A stretch of 64,000 nucleotides of DNA from Microcyclospora pomicola (taxonomy: Eukaryota; Ascomycota; Dothideomycetes; Capnodiales). The DNA lies in contig NHNY01000001.1 in NCBI GenBank assembly GCA_002786065.1, positions 1,240,001-1,304,000 of the forward strand, given 5' to 3'. The translations under genes were made by a program, and so were the position numbers. Below the pieces are notes generated by a model that worked only from the letters and a program-made list of their open reading frames with translations, was not told where the DNA came from and did no database searches. Of the stretch, positions 1 to 9,617 are shown piece by piece (position 1 is the stretch's first letter; every line of letters starts with the position of its first letter).

Positions 1-642
1 GCACAATATCAAGGACCTCGAAAAACATCTCCCGTCTGTGGCTTCCATCAACGGCATGCAAGTCAAGGGTAGATGGATCACAGGCAAGGAGGTCTGATTT
101 CAGCTCTGACATGACATTACACAGACTATCTTCAGGCACTGCAAGACGACAACCGAATCAACGTTGAGAAAATCGGTTCGGGTAATTGGTACTGGTCGTT
201 CACCTCACAGGAAAAGCACATACGCCAGAAAGCACTTGTAGATGCGCAGGATCTTCACGACAAAGCCACCGTCCTCGTTGATGAGCTGAAGCAGAAGCTG
301 GCCGAGATCGTTTCCCAGCGCGCTGACGAGGAGGAAATGCTCGGAGAGACGGGCGAGCGACGCGAAGACCTCGATGCCGTTAAAGCAACGCTACAGAAGG
401 ACATTCACCTACTGCAAATGGAGCTTGATGCTTACAAAGATAATGATCCTGTCGAGCTGGAGTCAAAGAAAGCAGAAGTGCTGGAAGCGAGGGCACGCGC
501 TGAGCAGTACACGGACGAGATTGAGGCCATGGAGAGCTATATCATGTCGCAGGGGATGGACTCGGAGGCTGTACGGGCGATGCGGGAGGAGTGGTATGGC
601 GAACAGTACGATGCTCAGGAAGGATGTCTGAAGGAGCTGTGA
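1..642 (+). CDS. MND1: Meiotic nuclear division protein 1 (MND1), 3' part
   Basis: Mnd1 works with Hop2 as a heterodimer that helps Dmc1/Rad51 carry out strand invasion in meiosis. The gene enters the window already inside the coding region. Exon 1 reads from base 2 to 68, with the family's Lys-Asp-Leu-Glu-Lys and Ser-Ile-Asn-Gly-Met-Gln-Val signatures. A short intron (69-124) interrupts an Asp codon. Exon 2 (125-642) continues with a Tyr-Leu-Gln-Ala-Leu stretch and a Gly-Asn-Trp-Tyr-Trp-Ser-Phe segment, the end of the N-terminal winged-helix part. The rest is a long charged coiled coil, as expected for the Hop2-binding region. The start codon lies outside the window. Family assignment rests on recognised motifs; the intron was placed by frame continuity. 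Confidence 0.9.
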
Positions 643-1262
643 GAGAAGTGCTATTTGCGCTGTTGGTATCTGACGGCTACTTGTGGATTCCTCTATGGAG
701 AGCAGGGAGAGCCGGAACCTGCTTTGCGTTCAACAATCACACAAGGTCCAGGGATTCGTGTGGTCAGCCTGGCTTGCAGTCACAGTAATCCTACTTCATC
801 CGCAGCATCAGTATGACACAGTCCAGCACGGATCTCTATAAGGTGCTCTGAAACCGAGTCATACAGACTGTCTTCCAGTCACTCCTTACGAAACAGGCTG
901 GCACAGCCCGGCCACATTCGAGTCATCAATGCTCTCTGTTCAAGGAGAGTTTCACAGCTGTACCAACACGTTGAGAAGTCTATAGAAAGCAATGGTCGTG
1001 CCTGAGGCGACAACCCTGCGCCCCGTTTGTCATCGTCATTCAGCACTGGCCCGCGTCCAAGCCCCACCATACGTCCAATGCTGGCCGATGTCATATGCTA
1101 ATTTTGAGTCTTTCCCCGAAGTCAAGCCAGCCCATTCATTACATATCTCTTGCCAGAACTCTCTCTTAGGAGGACACCCACAGGCTCGCTCCGGAAACAG
1201 TTCAGCCATTCTTTCCTCCAGTCAAACTAAACCCTAGTTAACAGCTTGCAACTTCGAACATC
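643..1262. other. Intergenic region between MND1 and HEL2
   Basis: This 620-base stretch has stop codons in all frames and no recognisable gene. It must hold the MND1 3' end and the promoter of the next gene. Confidence 0.5.
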
Positions 1263-3662
1263 ATGGCGGACACCACGTCTGCTCAGAATGGATCCCAGGC
1301 CACTCCGAACAGCAGGGGGGGTGGTAGTGGTAGAGGACGTGGAAACCATTCCAGAGGCGGCGCCGGTGCAGGTCAACAAGGAGAATCTCGGGGGAGAAGC
1401 AGAGGACGCGGGCGCGGTGGTAGAGGACGAGGAGACCACAAACCTCGCGCCGACAACAATGGCCGGGTCTCAGCGATCGCAGGAGAACATAATCCTGCGG
1501 CATCACAACCACCTCCACAGCCCGGCGGAAAAGGCGTCTTTGGTGGTCGCCTGACCAAAGACGCCCAGGAGAAACCCCAAGGCGAGACGGAAGGTGCGAC
1601 ACCTGCGGAGGATGAGGTCGAGGCAGAGGTTTGCTTCATCTGCGCTTCCGACATCTCCCACCAGTGTGTAGCACCTTGCAACCACCGCACATGCCACATT
1701 TGCGCTCTCAGGTTGCGAGCGTTATACAAGACCAAGGCATGTGCACACTGTCGGACGGAAGCTGCGAATGTGATTTTCACCGACGAAGGCGAAAAGCGCT
1801 ACGAAGATTACGTTGCGAGTGACTTTTTCGACACCGACAAGAATCTGGGGATCAGCTATGAGAAGAAGGAGATCCTCGAGGACACAGTGCTTCTGCTTCG
1901 GTATAACTGCCCGGAGGAGAGCTGCGATGTGGCCTGCAGAGGCTGGGGAGATCTCAAGGGCCATGTACGCACCGTCCACCAGAAAGTGATGTGCGATTTG
2001 TGTATCTTGAACAAGAAAGTCTTTGCACATGAGCACGAGCTTTTCACTCATCAGGAGCTGAAGAAACATGAAAAGTACGGCGACGACAATCCGGGTGCGG
2101 TAGATCAGAGCGGTTTCAAAGGTCATCCCGAATGTGGTTTCTGCAGGCAGCGATTTTACGGAGATGATGAGCTGTACACACACTGCAGAGACAGTCACGA
2201 ACGATGTCATTTGTGCGACAGACGGACAGGGGGGAACAACCCGCAATACTTTCTCAATTATCAAGCACTGGACCAACACTTCAACCGGGATCACTTCCCC
2301 TGCTTAGACTCTGAATGTCAAGAGAAGAAGTTCGTTGTCTTCGACTCCGAGATCGACCTCAAGGCGCATCAATTGGAACAGCATCCAAATGGCTTGTCGA
2401 AAGACGCGAGACGAGACGCGAGGCGAGTCGACTTGTCGAATTTCGACTACCGACAGCAGTATCAGGTATCAAGGCCCCGAGGAGGCGGTCGAAGAGGTGG
2501 GCGCGGTCGCGATCCGAATGCCGACCCTATGCCTGCATCATCGGGCGGGCATATGTCCCGTGCAGAAGTAGCACATCAACGCGAGCGCGAGATACAAAGC
2601 GCACAAACGGTCTCAAGCCGTACTTTTGGCGGTTCACTCACCCAGCCCGAACCCTCGACACGAGCAAATGGTCGTGCAGCAGTATCTCCACGCCCTGCGA
2701 ACGTTCAGCCTGCATTTCCCGCGCTCAATGCCCAGCCCAGCTCGAATGCTCCAACGTCACCTCGTACCGCAGAAGCACTGACTCCACAAGAGCAAGCTCG
2801 CCGACTGCGGCACGCTGCAGTGACGGAGCGTGCGTCAACTCTGCTGCGAAATGACCAGGCAAAGCTTACTGAGTTCCGTGATCATATCTCCTCGTACCGC
2901 AATGGCACCGTTAGTGCGCCCAATCTTATTGACTTCTTCTTTACACTTTTCCAGACCTCATCCGCCGAGCTTGGGAAGCTCATCAAAGAGCTCGCCGACA
3001 TATTCGAGGTTGCCGGAAAAAGCAATGCGCTTCTGAAGGCGTGGTCAGACTGGAAAGCGATCAACGAGGACTACCCGTCACTGCCGGGAGGTCCTACTGG
3101 TAGCCATACATCCACGTCCGCTGGTGTACTAAGTGCAGGCGTCGGATCTTCGCGTGTCCTCAAGCTCAAATCATCCACTGCCCAAAGTGGCCGCAGCGTC
3201 GGCGCCGGTCCCTCGAAGACCTGGAGCACCGCGACAGGACATCCAGGCGCCAGCAATCCGCCCTCAGGCTTCAGCCCCTTCCCTTCTCTCCCATCTGCCA
3301 AAAAGCCAGCATCATCCGCTTCTAACGCTGGCTGGCTTGCTATGCGCCCTGCCACAGCCTCCTCGAACTCGAGCTCCGCGGCTCCTAGCCGAGCACAATC
3401 CAGCGTCAACCTGCGCCAGCAGGCACCCGTTTCTGGCGACGCCTTCCCCTCCCTACCTGCCGCCAAGAAGCCCACTAGCACTGTCTTCTCGCCCGGCTAT
3501 AGAGGAGCGGGAGTGTTGCGACCTAATGCTACGTCATCGGTGAATGCATGGCAGGCTGGAGGCACTGCGAGTGCACCCATTTCACCGCCACCCGAAACGG
3601 ATTCAGACTTCAAGGGCAAGGGGAAGAAGGGAAAGAAACAGGTTCTGTTCAATTGGGGGTAA
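1263..3662 (+). CDS. HEL2: RING/C2H2 E3 ubiquitin ligase, Hel2/ZNF598 family
   Basis: Hel2 (ZNF598 in animals) recognises collided ribosomes and ubiquitinates small-subunit proteins, starting ribosome-associated quality control in the cytoplasm. The single-exon product has 799 residues. An Arg/Gly-rich N-terminus (residues 10-60) is followed by a RING finger at about 122-165 with the order Cys-x2-Cys, Cys-x-His-x2-Cys, Cys-x2-Cys. Several C2H2-type fingers follow between about 210 and 370 (for example Cys-Asp-Leu-Cys and Cys-His-Leu-Cys). Next come a conserved helical block near 520-610 and a Ser/Pro-rich tail ending in Lys-rich sequence. The repeated Phe-Pro-Ser-Leu-Pro motifs in the tail are typical of fungal members. 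The ATG at 1263 follows an in-frame stop-rich leader. It converges on the exchanger gene downstream. Confidence 0.93.
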   Translation: MADTTSAQNGSQATPNSRGGGSGRGRGNHSRGGAGAGQQGESRGRSRGRGRGGRGRGDHKPRADNNGRVSAIAGEHNPAASQPPPQPGGKGVFGGRLTKDAQEKPQGETEGATPAEDEVEAEVCFICASDISHQCVAPCNHRTCHICALRLRALYKTKACAHCRTEAANVIFTDEGEKRYEDYVASDFFDTDKNLGISYEKKEILEDTVLLLRYNCPEESCDVACRGWGDLKGHVRTVHQKVMCDLCILNKKVFAHEHELFTHQELKKHEKYGDDNPGAVDQSGFKGHPECGFCRQRFYGDDELYTHCRDSHERCHLCDRRTGGNNPQYFLNYQALDQHFNRDHFPCLDSECQEKKFVVFDSEIDLKAHQLEQHPNGLSKDARRDARRVDLSNFDYRQQYQVSRPRGGGRRGGRGRDPNADPMPASSGGHMSRAEVAHQREREIQSAQTVSSRTFGGSLTQPEPSTRANGRAAVSPRPANVQPAFPALNAQPSSNAPTSPRTAEALTPQEQARRLRHAAVTERASTLLRNDQAKLTEFRDHISSYRNGTVSAPNLIDFFFTLFQTSSAELGKLIKELADIFEVAGKSNALLKAWSDWKAINEDYPSLPGGPTGSHTSTSAGVLSAGVGSSRVLKLKSSTAQSGRSVGAGPSKTWSTATGHPGASNPPSGFSPFPSLPSAKKPASSASNAGWLAMRPATASSNSSSAAPSRAQSSVNLRQQAPVSGDAFPSLPAAKKPTSTVFSPGYRGAGVLRPNATSSVNAWQAGGTASAPISPPPETDSDFKGKGKKGKKQVLFNWG

Positions 3663-3985
3663 GAAGGTGGATAGGTCATGATTGGATTGTATCGACGACA
3701 ATAGTGTCACGGCGGGTTTGGAACCGGACTGATGAAACGCCAGGGTTTCTACGTGGATAGCGTAGATAGATCTAAAGCAATGCCAAATATGCCCCAAAAG
3801 GTTCTACGAGGTGAGCTTCGCTCATCCCCCTGCGCCGTGTCCAAACAGAAGTGGTATCGATCGATCAGAAAATCAAGAGCCCATGATGGAAACGTTCCCT
3901 CCCCGCAAGCGTATGTACATAGTATCCAGTTCTCAAAGTCATTCAACTGGCGTAGTTCTGACCAACACACAAAAAAAAAGACGAC
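3663..3985. other. Convergent intergenic spacer
   Basis: About 320 bases between two genes that end towards each other. I see only presumed 3' untranslated sequence, with an A-rich run near 3970. Confidence 0.5.
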
Positions 3986-6900
3986 TCATCCGCGCACCAC
4001 CTCACTCGGGCCATTTGCCCAACCCATGACCTCGATGACGACATTGCCGATGGTCGACAAGGTCCAGAGGGCGATCAGCGACCAGCCGATGCGCTTGCTC
4101 AGCACCCACTTGTTCAGGGGGACGGCGATCAGCAAGCCGACCAAGGTGACCAGCAACGTCGCGCCACTAACGATGAGCGTGTTGTCGACCTCGATCTCGT
4201 AGGTTTTGAAGTGGATATCTTTGTTCGGATGCTTCTTATGGCGATGCTCGGCGCCGCGGAGCAGGATGTAGGAACCGCTGAGGCCAATGCCGAGCAGGAT
4301 GTTGAGCATCGGGCCGCCGAAGCAGGCGGACAGCGCCATCACCGGGTAGCCTAGATTGGCGACTGTGACATCGGCGACGAGATCGCCCAAGGAGTTGCCG
4401 ACGGCGAAGATGGTTAGGCCCATAATGGCGTGTGACATGTTGAGGATGACAGCTAGAGCTTTCAAGGCGCCGACGACTTGGGCAGCGATGGTGGAGATCC
4501 AGGCAATGCTGACGACGAAGCCTGCAAGGGAGGTGATGGTGCGGTAGACTGGTGGGAAGTAGGTGGGTGTACTCGTCAGGAGGACAGGGATGAGAAGGAC
4601 GACAGAGACCAATAGACAGATGAGGATTGGTTTGATGAGCCACGAGGATGGGAGATCAGAAGGTGACTGACTGTAGAACGAGAGCACCACAAAGATGGGT
4701 GCGGTGAAGAGTTGGAGGATGAGAAGCCAACGATTCCATAGCTCTGGCGTCAGGTGCTCGTCTGGATCCATGGGCAGGGGTGATGCTAGAGGAGCAGACT
4801 GGTGGTCAACAATAGTAAGATGATGTGCATTCTCGCCAAAGTTATGGCGACGTTGCTGCTCAGTCTCCGTTGCGACCATAGCTGAATTTCCGTGTCCAGT
4901 CAAGCCGTGAGTTGAAGATAAGCTGTGGTTGTGACTACCTGGACCAGCCTCAATCTCTTCGTCTTCCTGGATCACGCCGTTCAGAGCTTCTACACCTTGA
5001 ACTGGCATTCCACTCATGCTCTTTGACCGTGCAGACTCTAGACTTGCATCTTTGTGAGCATCAAGAGAGGAGTCTTTGTCTTTGTCGGGCTCGTCCCCAA
5101 CAGGCAATGTGATGGTAAGAAGGAATACGCTTGGTGCAGCAACCAAACCAAGACATTTCTCCCACCAAGTCTTTTCGGACCAGTGATAGATGGTGGGGAA
5201 TAAGCACGAGATGATTGTGCCGGGTGGTGGTAGGATATTATAAGGCCACCAGCGCGTAGGTCGTTGATGCACATCTGCCTCTGTAGTTCCTGTCGGAACT
5301 GACTCTGGTGAGGCGATCGAACCCGGGAGATGCAAACTGGGAGGTCGAGAGCCCACGGGCGAGACCTCATCACGATACCGTGGGAACGGTGATGAGGAGG
5401 GTGTCGACGAGCGAGATCCTGTCCTGTTTGGCAATGTGATTTTCGGCAACGATCGTGCAGACGGAATCGCTTGTGGAACATCAGGTCGCATAGCCTTGAT
5501 GTTAGGGACAGTCTCATCTGTGGGTGTCCTCAGAACCATCCCTGGCCGAGGCGGCGCTAGATGTTCGGGCGACAGTGCCCTAACACTAGTGTCGATGAGC
5601 AGATGTGATGGCGCCTTTGGGGTGGGAGGCAGGACTTCCAGTGTTGGAGATCTGACACGGTTTGGAGCATCGCTCAGCAATGGCACATCAAGTGTTGAAG
5701 ACGGTCGTCGCTTTTGCTCGGGACCAGCAGCCACGTCCGATTCAGTTGACGCGACAATGCCATCACTGGGTCGGCGTATGTCCGGATCAAATCGCGGTAA
5801 ACTGGCATGATCAGCAGAAACAGCACGGGCTCGTGTTGGTGCAGATCGCGGGATCTCGTCAAAACTCGGTCTTTCCATGGTTGGCGTGGAATCTGGATGT
5901 ATTGTAATCTGGAAAGGCGGTCGAGCTGCCGGATCCGCACTGTTCGACATGTAGTCCTGCTGCTGCGCTGTCGTAAAAGATGGATCATCGGAGTACCGTC
6001 GAGCATGCAGCGGGATCGTCTGGATGTTGCGAGATCTTTGCAATGACTTAAGTACAGCCTGGAATTCGAGAGCACCAACCAACGATGGCCGCACAGGATT
6101 CATCGTATTCTTCCTCGATCTCGGTGGTCGAGTCAGGCGCATGTTCATACTGAGTTCGCTCATCCATCGTTCACGCGCTTCTTCTTCATCGTCCTCGTCT
6201 GCGGCACTCTCCCCACCTCGTTCAAGAGCACCCCAATCTTCGACCGAGAGTAAGGTGTTCGATCTCGAAGGGTGATGGTCGGGATCGTCATGATACTCCT
6301 CCTGCTCGGCCTCTAGCTCATCATTCGGCGCGAGGAAATGTCCCCTCGCGGCAGCTTCCCGTTCTCGTCTCTTCCTTCGTCTTCCTATCCACCAATGCCA
6401 TGCTACAACAAAAGTGACGTAGAAAATGTAGTAGGCCACCATGGCTACACACTCCCAGAAATGTAACCTGCCATCCCATAAAAAGAGTATGCTGAACGCG
6501 GCAGCCACAGTGAAGAACCCCACGTCTCTTATGAAACTTCTCTTGGACACTTGGAAAGGCCTGATAAGCGCCATCGATCCTGCGACCACCGCCGTTATGA
6601 AGCCAGCCGCACCAAACAGCTCGCCGACAGCCAGACTGCCGCTGTTCGTGCTCATGGCTGCGAACGTGCTGAAGACATCAGGGCTCCCATTTCCAAAAGC
6701 CAAAAAGGTAACTCCAGCCATGCTTTCGCTCATGCCCAAGATGCTCGCGATTGTGCTCAAGTTGATACAGAAAAAGTCGCTGGCCGCGATGCCGATCGTG
6801 GAGAATAACAATCCTAGCCATGATATGAGAATGACAAAGGCCAGCGGTTTGGCATGTGCCAATCTGCAGTAGAACAAATCCAGATATGCAGCGAATCCAG

Positions 6901-7180
6901 CTTCGTCCGTGGGACAGTGCTTCTTTATGAAGGCACACTGATCTCGTTGGCGGTGCACAAGCCGGCACTCCTCGTCCTCGTTTCGAAACGAGCCAATGCT
7001 GCCATTGTCACTTCTCTTTGCGATTGAGAACGTCCTGAGCTCATCTCGATCCACGTATGGCTGTCGCAGTAGGGCAAACGTCGCAAGGCAAACAGCTATG
7101 AATAGCGTCAGATAGAAGGCACGCGCAGCACGATAAGGTGGGCGTCGCCGCGGGGCGGAGCGTATTGAGGTGGGAGACAT
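3986..7180 (-). CDS. Na+/Ca2+ exchanger-family membrane protein (Ecm27/NCLX-like)
   Basis: A 1,064-residue protein of the cation/Ca2+ exchanger superfamily, probably acting in an internal membrane to move Ca2+ against another cation. An N-terminal signal-anchor-like helix (about 20-40) is followed by a first exchanger domain at about 115-270. It carries the alpha-1 motif Gly-Asn-Gly-Ser-Pro-Asp-Val-Phe. A very long hydrophilic loop (about 280-650, Pro/Ser-rich and probably cytosolic) separates it from the second domain at about 800-1060. That domain has the alpha-2 motif Gly-Asn-Ser-Leu-Gly-Asp-Leu, followed by further membrane helices. The two-domain, long-loop layout matches budding yeast Ecm27 and the animal NCLX group. 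Ion specificity cannot be read from the sequence. It is a single exon, and the ATG at 7180 is the first in frame. Confidence 0.88.
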   Translation of the reverse strand: MSPTSIRSAPRRRPPYRAARAFYLTLFIAVCLATFALLRQPYVDRDELRTFSIAKRSDNGSIGSFRNEDEECRLVHRQRDQCAFIKKHCPTDEAGFAAYLDLFYCRLAHAKPLAFVILISWLGLLFSTIGIAASDFFCINLSTIASILGMSESMAGVTFLAFGNGSPDVFSTFAAMSTNSGSLAVGELFGAAGFITAVVAGSMALIRPFQVSKRSFIRDVGFFTVAAAFSILFLWDGRLHFWECVAMVAYYIFYVTFVVAWHWWIGRRRKRREREAAARGHFLAPNDELEAEQEEYHDDPDHHPSRSNTLLSVEDWGALERGGESAADEDDEEEARERWMSELSMNMRLTRPPRSRKNTMNPVRPSLVGALEFQAVLKSLQRSRNIQTIPLHARRYSDDPSFTTAQQQDYMSNSADPAARPPFQITIHPDSTPTMERPSFDEIPRSAPTRARAVSADHASLPRFDPDIRRPSDGIVASTESDVAAGPEQKRRPSSTLDVPLLSDAPNRVRSPTLEVLPPTPKAPSHLLIDTSVRALSPEHLAPPRPGMVLRTPTDETVPNIKAMRPDVPQAIPSARSLPKITLPNRTGSRSSTPSSSPFPRYRDEVSPVGSRPPSLHLPGSIASPESVPTGTTEADVHQRPTRWWPYNILPPPGTIISCLFPTIYHWSEKTWWEKCLGLVAAPSVFLLTITLPVGDEPDKDKDSSLDAHKDASLESARSKSMSGMPVQGVEALNGVIQEDEEIEAGPGSHNHSLSSTHGLTGHGNSAMVATETEQQRRHNFGENAHHLTIVDHQSAPLASPLPMDPDEHLTPELWNRWLLILQLFTAPIFVVLSFYSQSPSDLPSSWLIKPILICLLVSVVLLIPVLLTSTPTYFPPVYRTITSLAGFVVSIAWISTIAAQVVGALKALAVILNMSHAIMGLTIFAVGNSLGDLVADVTVANLGYPVMALSACFGGPMLNILLGIGLSGSYILLRGAEHRHKKHPNKDIHFKTYEIEVDNTLIVSGATLLVTLVGLLIAVPLNKWVLSKRIGWSLIALWTLSTIGNVVIEVMGWANGPSEVVRG

Positions 7181-7800
7181 CGAGATCGCATGCTTGGGGT
7201 GGAGAGGAGATGCTACAGCATAGTGATGAGAAAGAATGAACAGAGTGAGGACAAAGAGGGCGTAGAGATAGCCAGTTCATCGGCGCACACGACAACAGCT
7301 TGGCATACCTGCTACTGTCGCTAAGGCATGCAGACGACGAGCAGCACATGATAGTCTTCCGCGAAACAAGGATGCAGCGCGTCTCTGGCGTCATGTGGCT
7401 CTAACGTGGCGCAGCTGCTGATTCATCACCGTCCCCAAACTTCAATGCTCGCTTTACCCTCAAATCGATTGGATGATACAGCACTCGATGCAGTCAATGT
7501 TCAATCTCGTATCGGCATTTCGGTCGTGTTCCTGGCCAGGTAGTAGGTCCCAATACCAGTGCGACGCCGATGCCTCATGAACATTTCTCGCGCAAGACCG
7601 AGATTCGTGGCGATAGAGAATCAATCGCTACATGCTCATAACATCCGTCGTCGACGAGCACAACGACACAAAGGATTTTGTAATGGTTTAATCGTTGAGC
7701 ATATTGAATCAGCTTGCGCGAGTAGAGCGTGAGGGAAGTTCGGTTACATTGACTCGAGAAGACCAATATGTATTACCAAACCTTCTTATGCGACAAACGC
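7181..7800. other. Intergenic region upstream of the exchanger gene
   Basis: This 620-base stretch lies between the 3' end of the reductase gene and the start of the exchanger gene, both on the minus strand. No gene is supported. It should contain the exchanger promoter. Confidence 0.45.
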
Positions 7801-8925
7801 TTACTTATTCTCAAGCTCTATAATCCTCTTCGCCACATCTCCGAAGGTCTCCTCTGCGCTTCTGATGGTCAACGCCAGAATCTCGTTCCCCTCGGTTGCA
7901 TCGAATCGAGGAAGTGAATGGCGAATTTTGGTATCTTTTCCTGTGTCCTTCGGAAGGCGGCCTTTCAGTTCTGGCACTATGTTTTGGCCTGCCAAGCCCT
8001 CGAGAGTGTTCAAGATTAGAGACGACGAAAGCTCGGCGCCCCCAATGAGGAAGCGCTTGTTAGCCGCGCCTGCTGAGGTAAGGGCACGTACATGCGCAGT
8101 AGCGAGATCTCGCACATCGATGTAGCTTGGAAAGAGACCCGCGGCGTACGTGTAAGGGAGCTCTTGAAAGGTCCCGTTGAAGAAATTGTAGACGAAGCTA
8201 ATCATGAGGTTGAGCGGTTGTAGAGTACATGGTGGGCCGAAGACGAGTCCTGGTAGGAAGACGGTGACCTTGAGAACGACAGCATTAGCTTGAATCACAC
8301 AAGTAAGAATACACTAGCGCAGAGAAACAATTACATCGAAACTCAGCTTCTTGGTCTTCATCCACTCCCACACAGCGAGCTCAGTCTCTTTCTTACTGGA
8401 GCAGTACATTATGTACTGAGACTGGCTCTGACGGGCGGATTGCGGAGTGATATCGCTCCACATAACATTCGTATACTCCTGTGGCTCATTTCCTTCCTGC
8501 GAACAGGCCTTGATGGAATGGATAGTCCCCGTGATCGAATTGGCACTGCCCGTGATCGCAACCGACTTCAGTGTCGGCGCATACTTATTCGCACTGCTGA
8601 GCAAGTTCAAAGTACCATCAACCCCAGGACGCAAGAAGTGTTTGTCGTAGTCGGTATTGAGGGCACTTGGCATAGGAGCTGCAGTGTGAACAATATGATC
8701 ATATGACTTGGCTTGAAAGATGGCATCGAAGAGACCTTCCCCAGCGTAGTCTTCAATGACTACGATTTCGAACTTCCCCTTCCATTCCGGGTGATTGGCG
8801 AGAAGTTTGTTGCTTACTGAACTGCGACGGACAGTACCAGTCACTGTATGCCCTTTACTGATAAGCTCCGCAATTATATATGCTGCGACAAAAGAGTTGG
8901 CGCCTGTGACAAGTGTATGTGGCAT
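7801..8925 (-). CDS. NAD(P)-dependent reductase, extended SDR family (Gre2-like)
   Basis: An extended short-chain dehydrogenase resembling yeast Gre2/Ari1 and plant dihydroflavonol reductases, which reduce aldehydes and ketones with NADPH. The N-terminus has the nucleotide-binding start Val-Thr-Gly-Ala-Asn-Ser-Phe-Val-Ala, an SDR variant of Gly-x2-Gly-x2-Gly. The catalytic Tyr-x3-Lys is seen as Tyr-Cys-Ser-Ser-Lys near residue 165. Coding runs 8925-8335, a 66-base intron covers 8334-8269, and coding resumes 8268-7801. The splice joins Phe-Asp to Val-Thr-Val-Phe-Leu-Pro-Gly, which is the conserved strand after the active site. The product is 352 residues, close to the family norm of about 340. 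The substrate is unknown. Confidence 0.88.
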
Positions 8926-9617
8926 TGCGAGGAGAGACGGTTTCTCAAATGACCATGGGAATGGACACAGAGGACGGTTGCGGCGAATGTTTCTGAAGCC
9001 GGAGTAACGTAAAGGAACAGACCATGTACGACATCAAGGATGCCTCTGATATGCTTATAAATCGGGCGCTCTGCATGCTCCAAATTGGTAGGTAATTATA
9101 CTCGCTACGCAAGAAGCACGCAATTAGAAACGCTGCGAATTTGGTAGACACAATCAAAAGGCCTGACACATGAATTGCTGCAGTTCATATAGAGATCTAG
9201 GATTGCTCTGAACACCTTAGGAGAATGAGCTGATTCGTAGCTCTGCTGGTTTCTGCGCGGTTTCATCGACCTGTCGTCGGCAGCAAACGTCACGGGTATC
9301 CTCTTCCTTCTCGCACCATCGTAGTAGGCTGCATCGCCACGAGTCGCTGATCGCTGAGTCCGTAAGTCAAGTTTCTTGATCTGTACCGGGAAGATGATTC
9401 TTAGCACTGGAACATTGGAGGCTAGCAGATTACTGGTCGCGCATGGCGGAGTGTCGCACATCGTGGCTGCAAGCGCGGGCAGCAACGGCACGTGACCGTG
9501 ATTGTTTACCATGTTTGCCTAAAGCGGTCATCCTAGTATGTACAACACCAGATCGATGAGTCGCGCAGTCTCTTTGGCCAACTCTACAGCATCTGCCAGG
9601 ACACGACATCGCCGACC
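8926..9617. other. Divergent promoter region (reductase / BRN1)
   Basis: About 690 bases shared by two genes pointing away from each other. Short open frames here have no recognisable product. I see no repeat or clear TATA box. Confidence 0.45.

Noticed and set aside
1722-2294. A 190-codon minus-strand open frame opposite HEL2
   Set aside because: Antisense to the RING and zinc-finger region, with a composition explained by the cysteine-rich coding strand.
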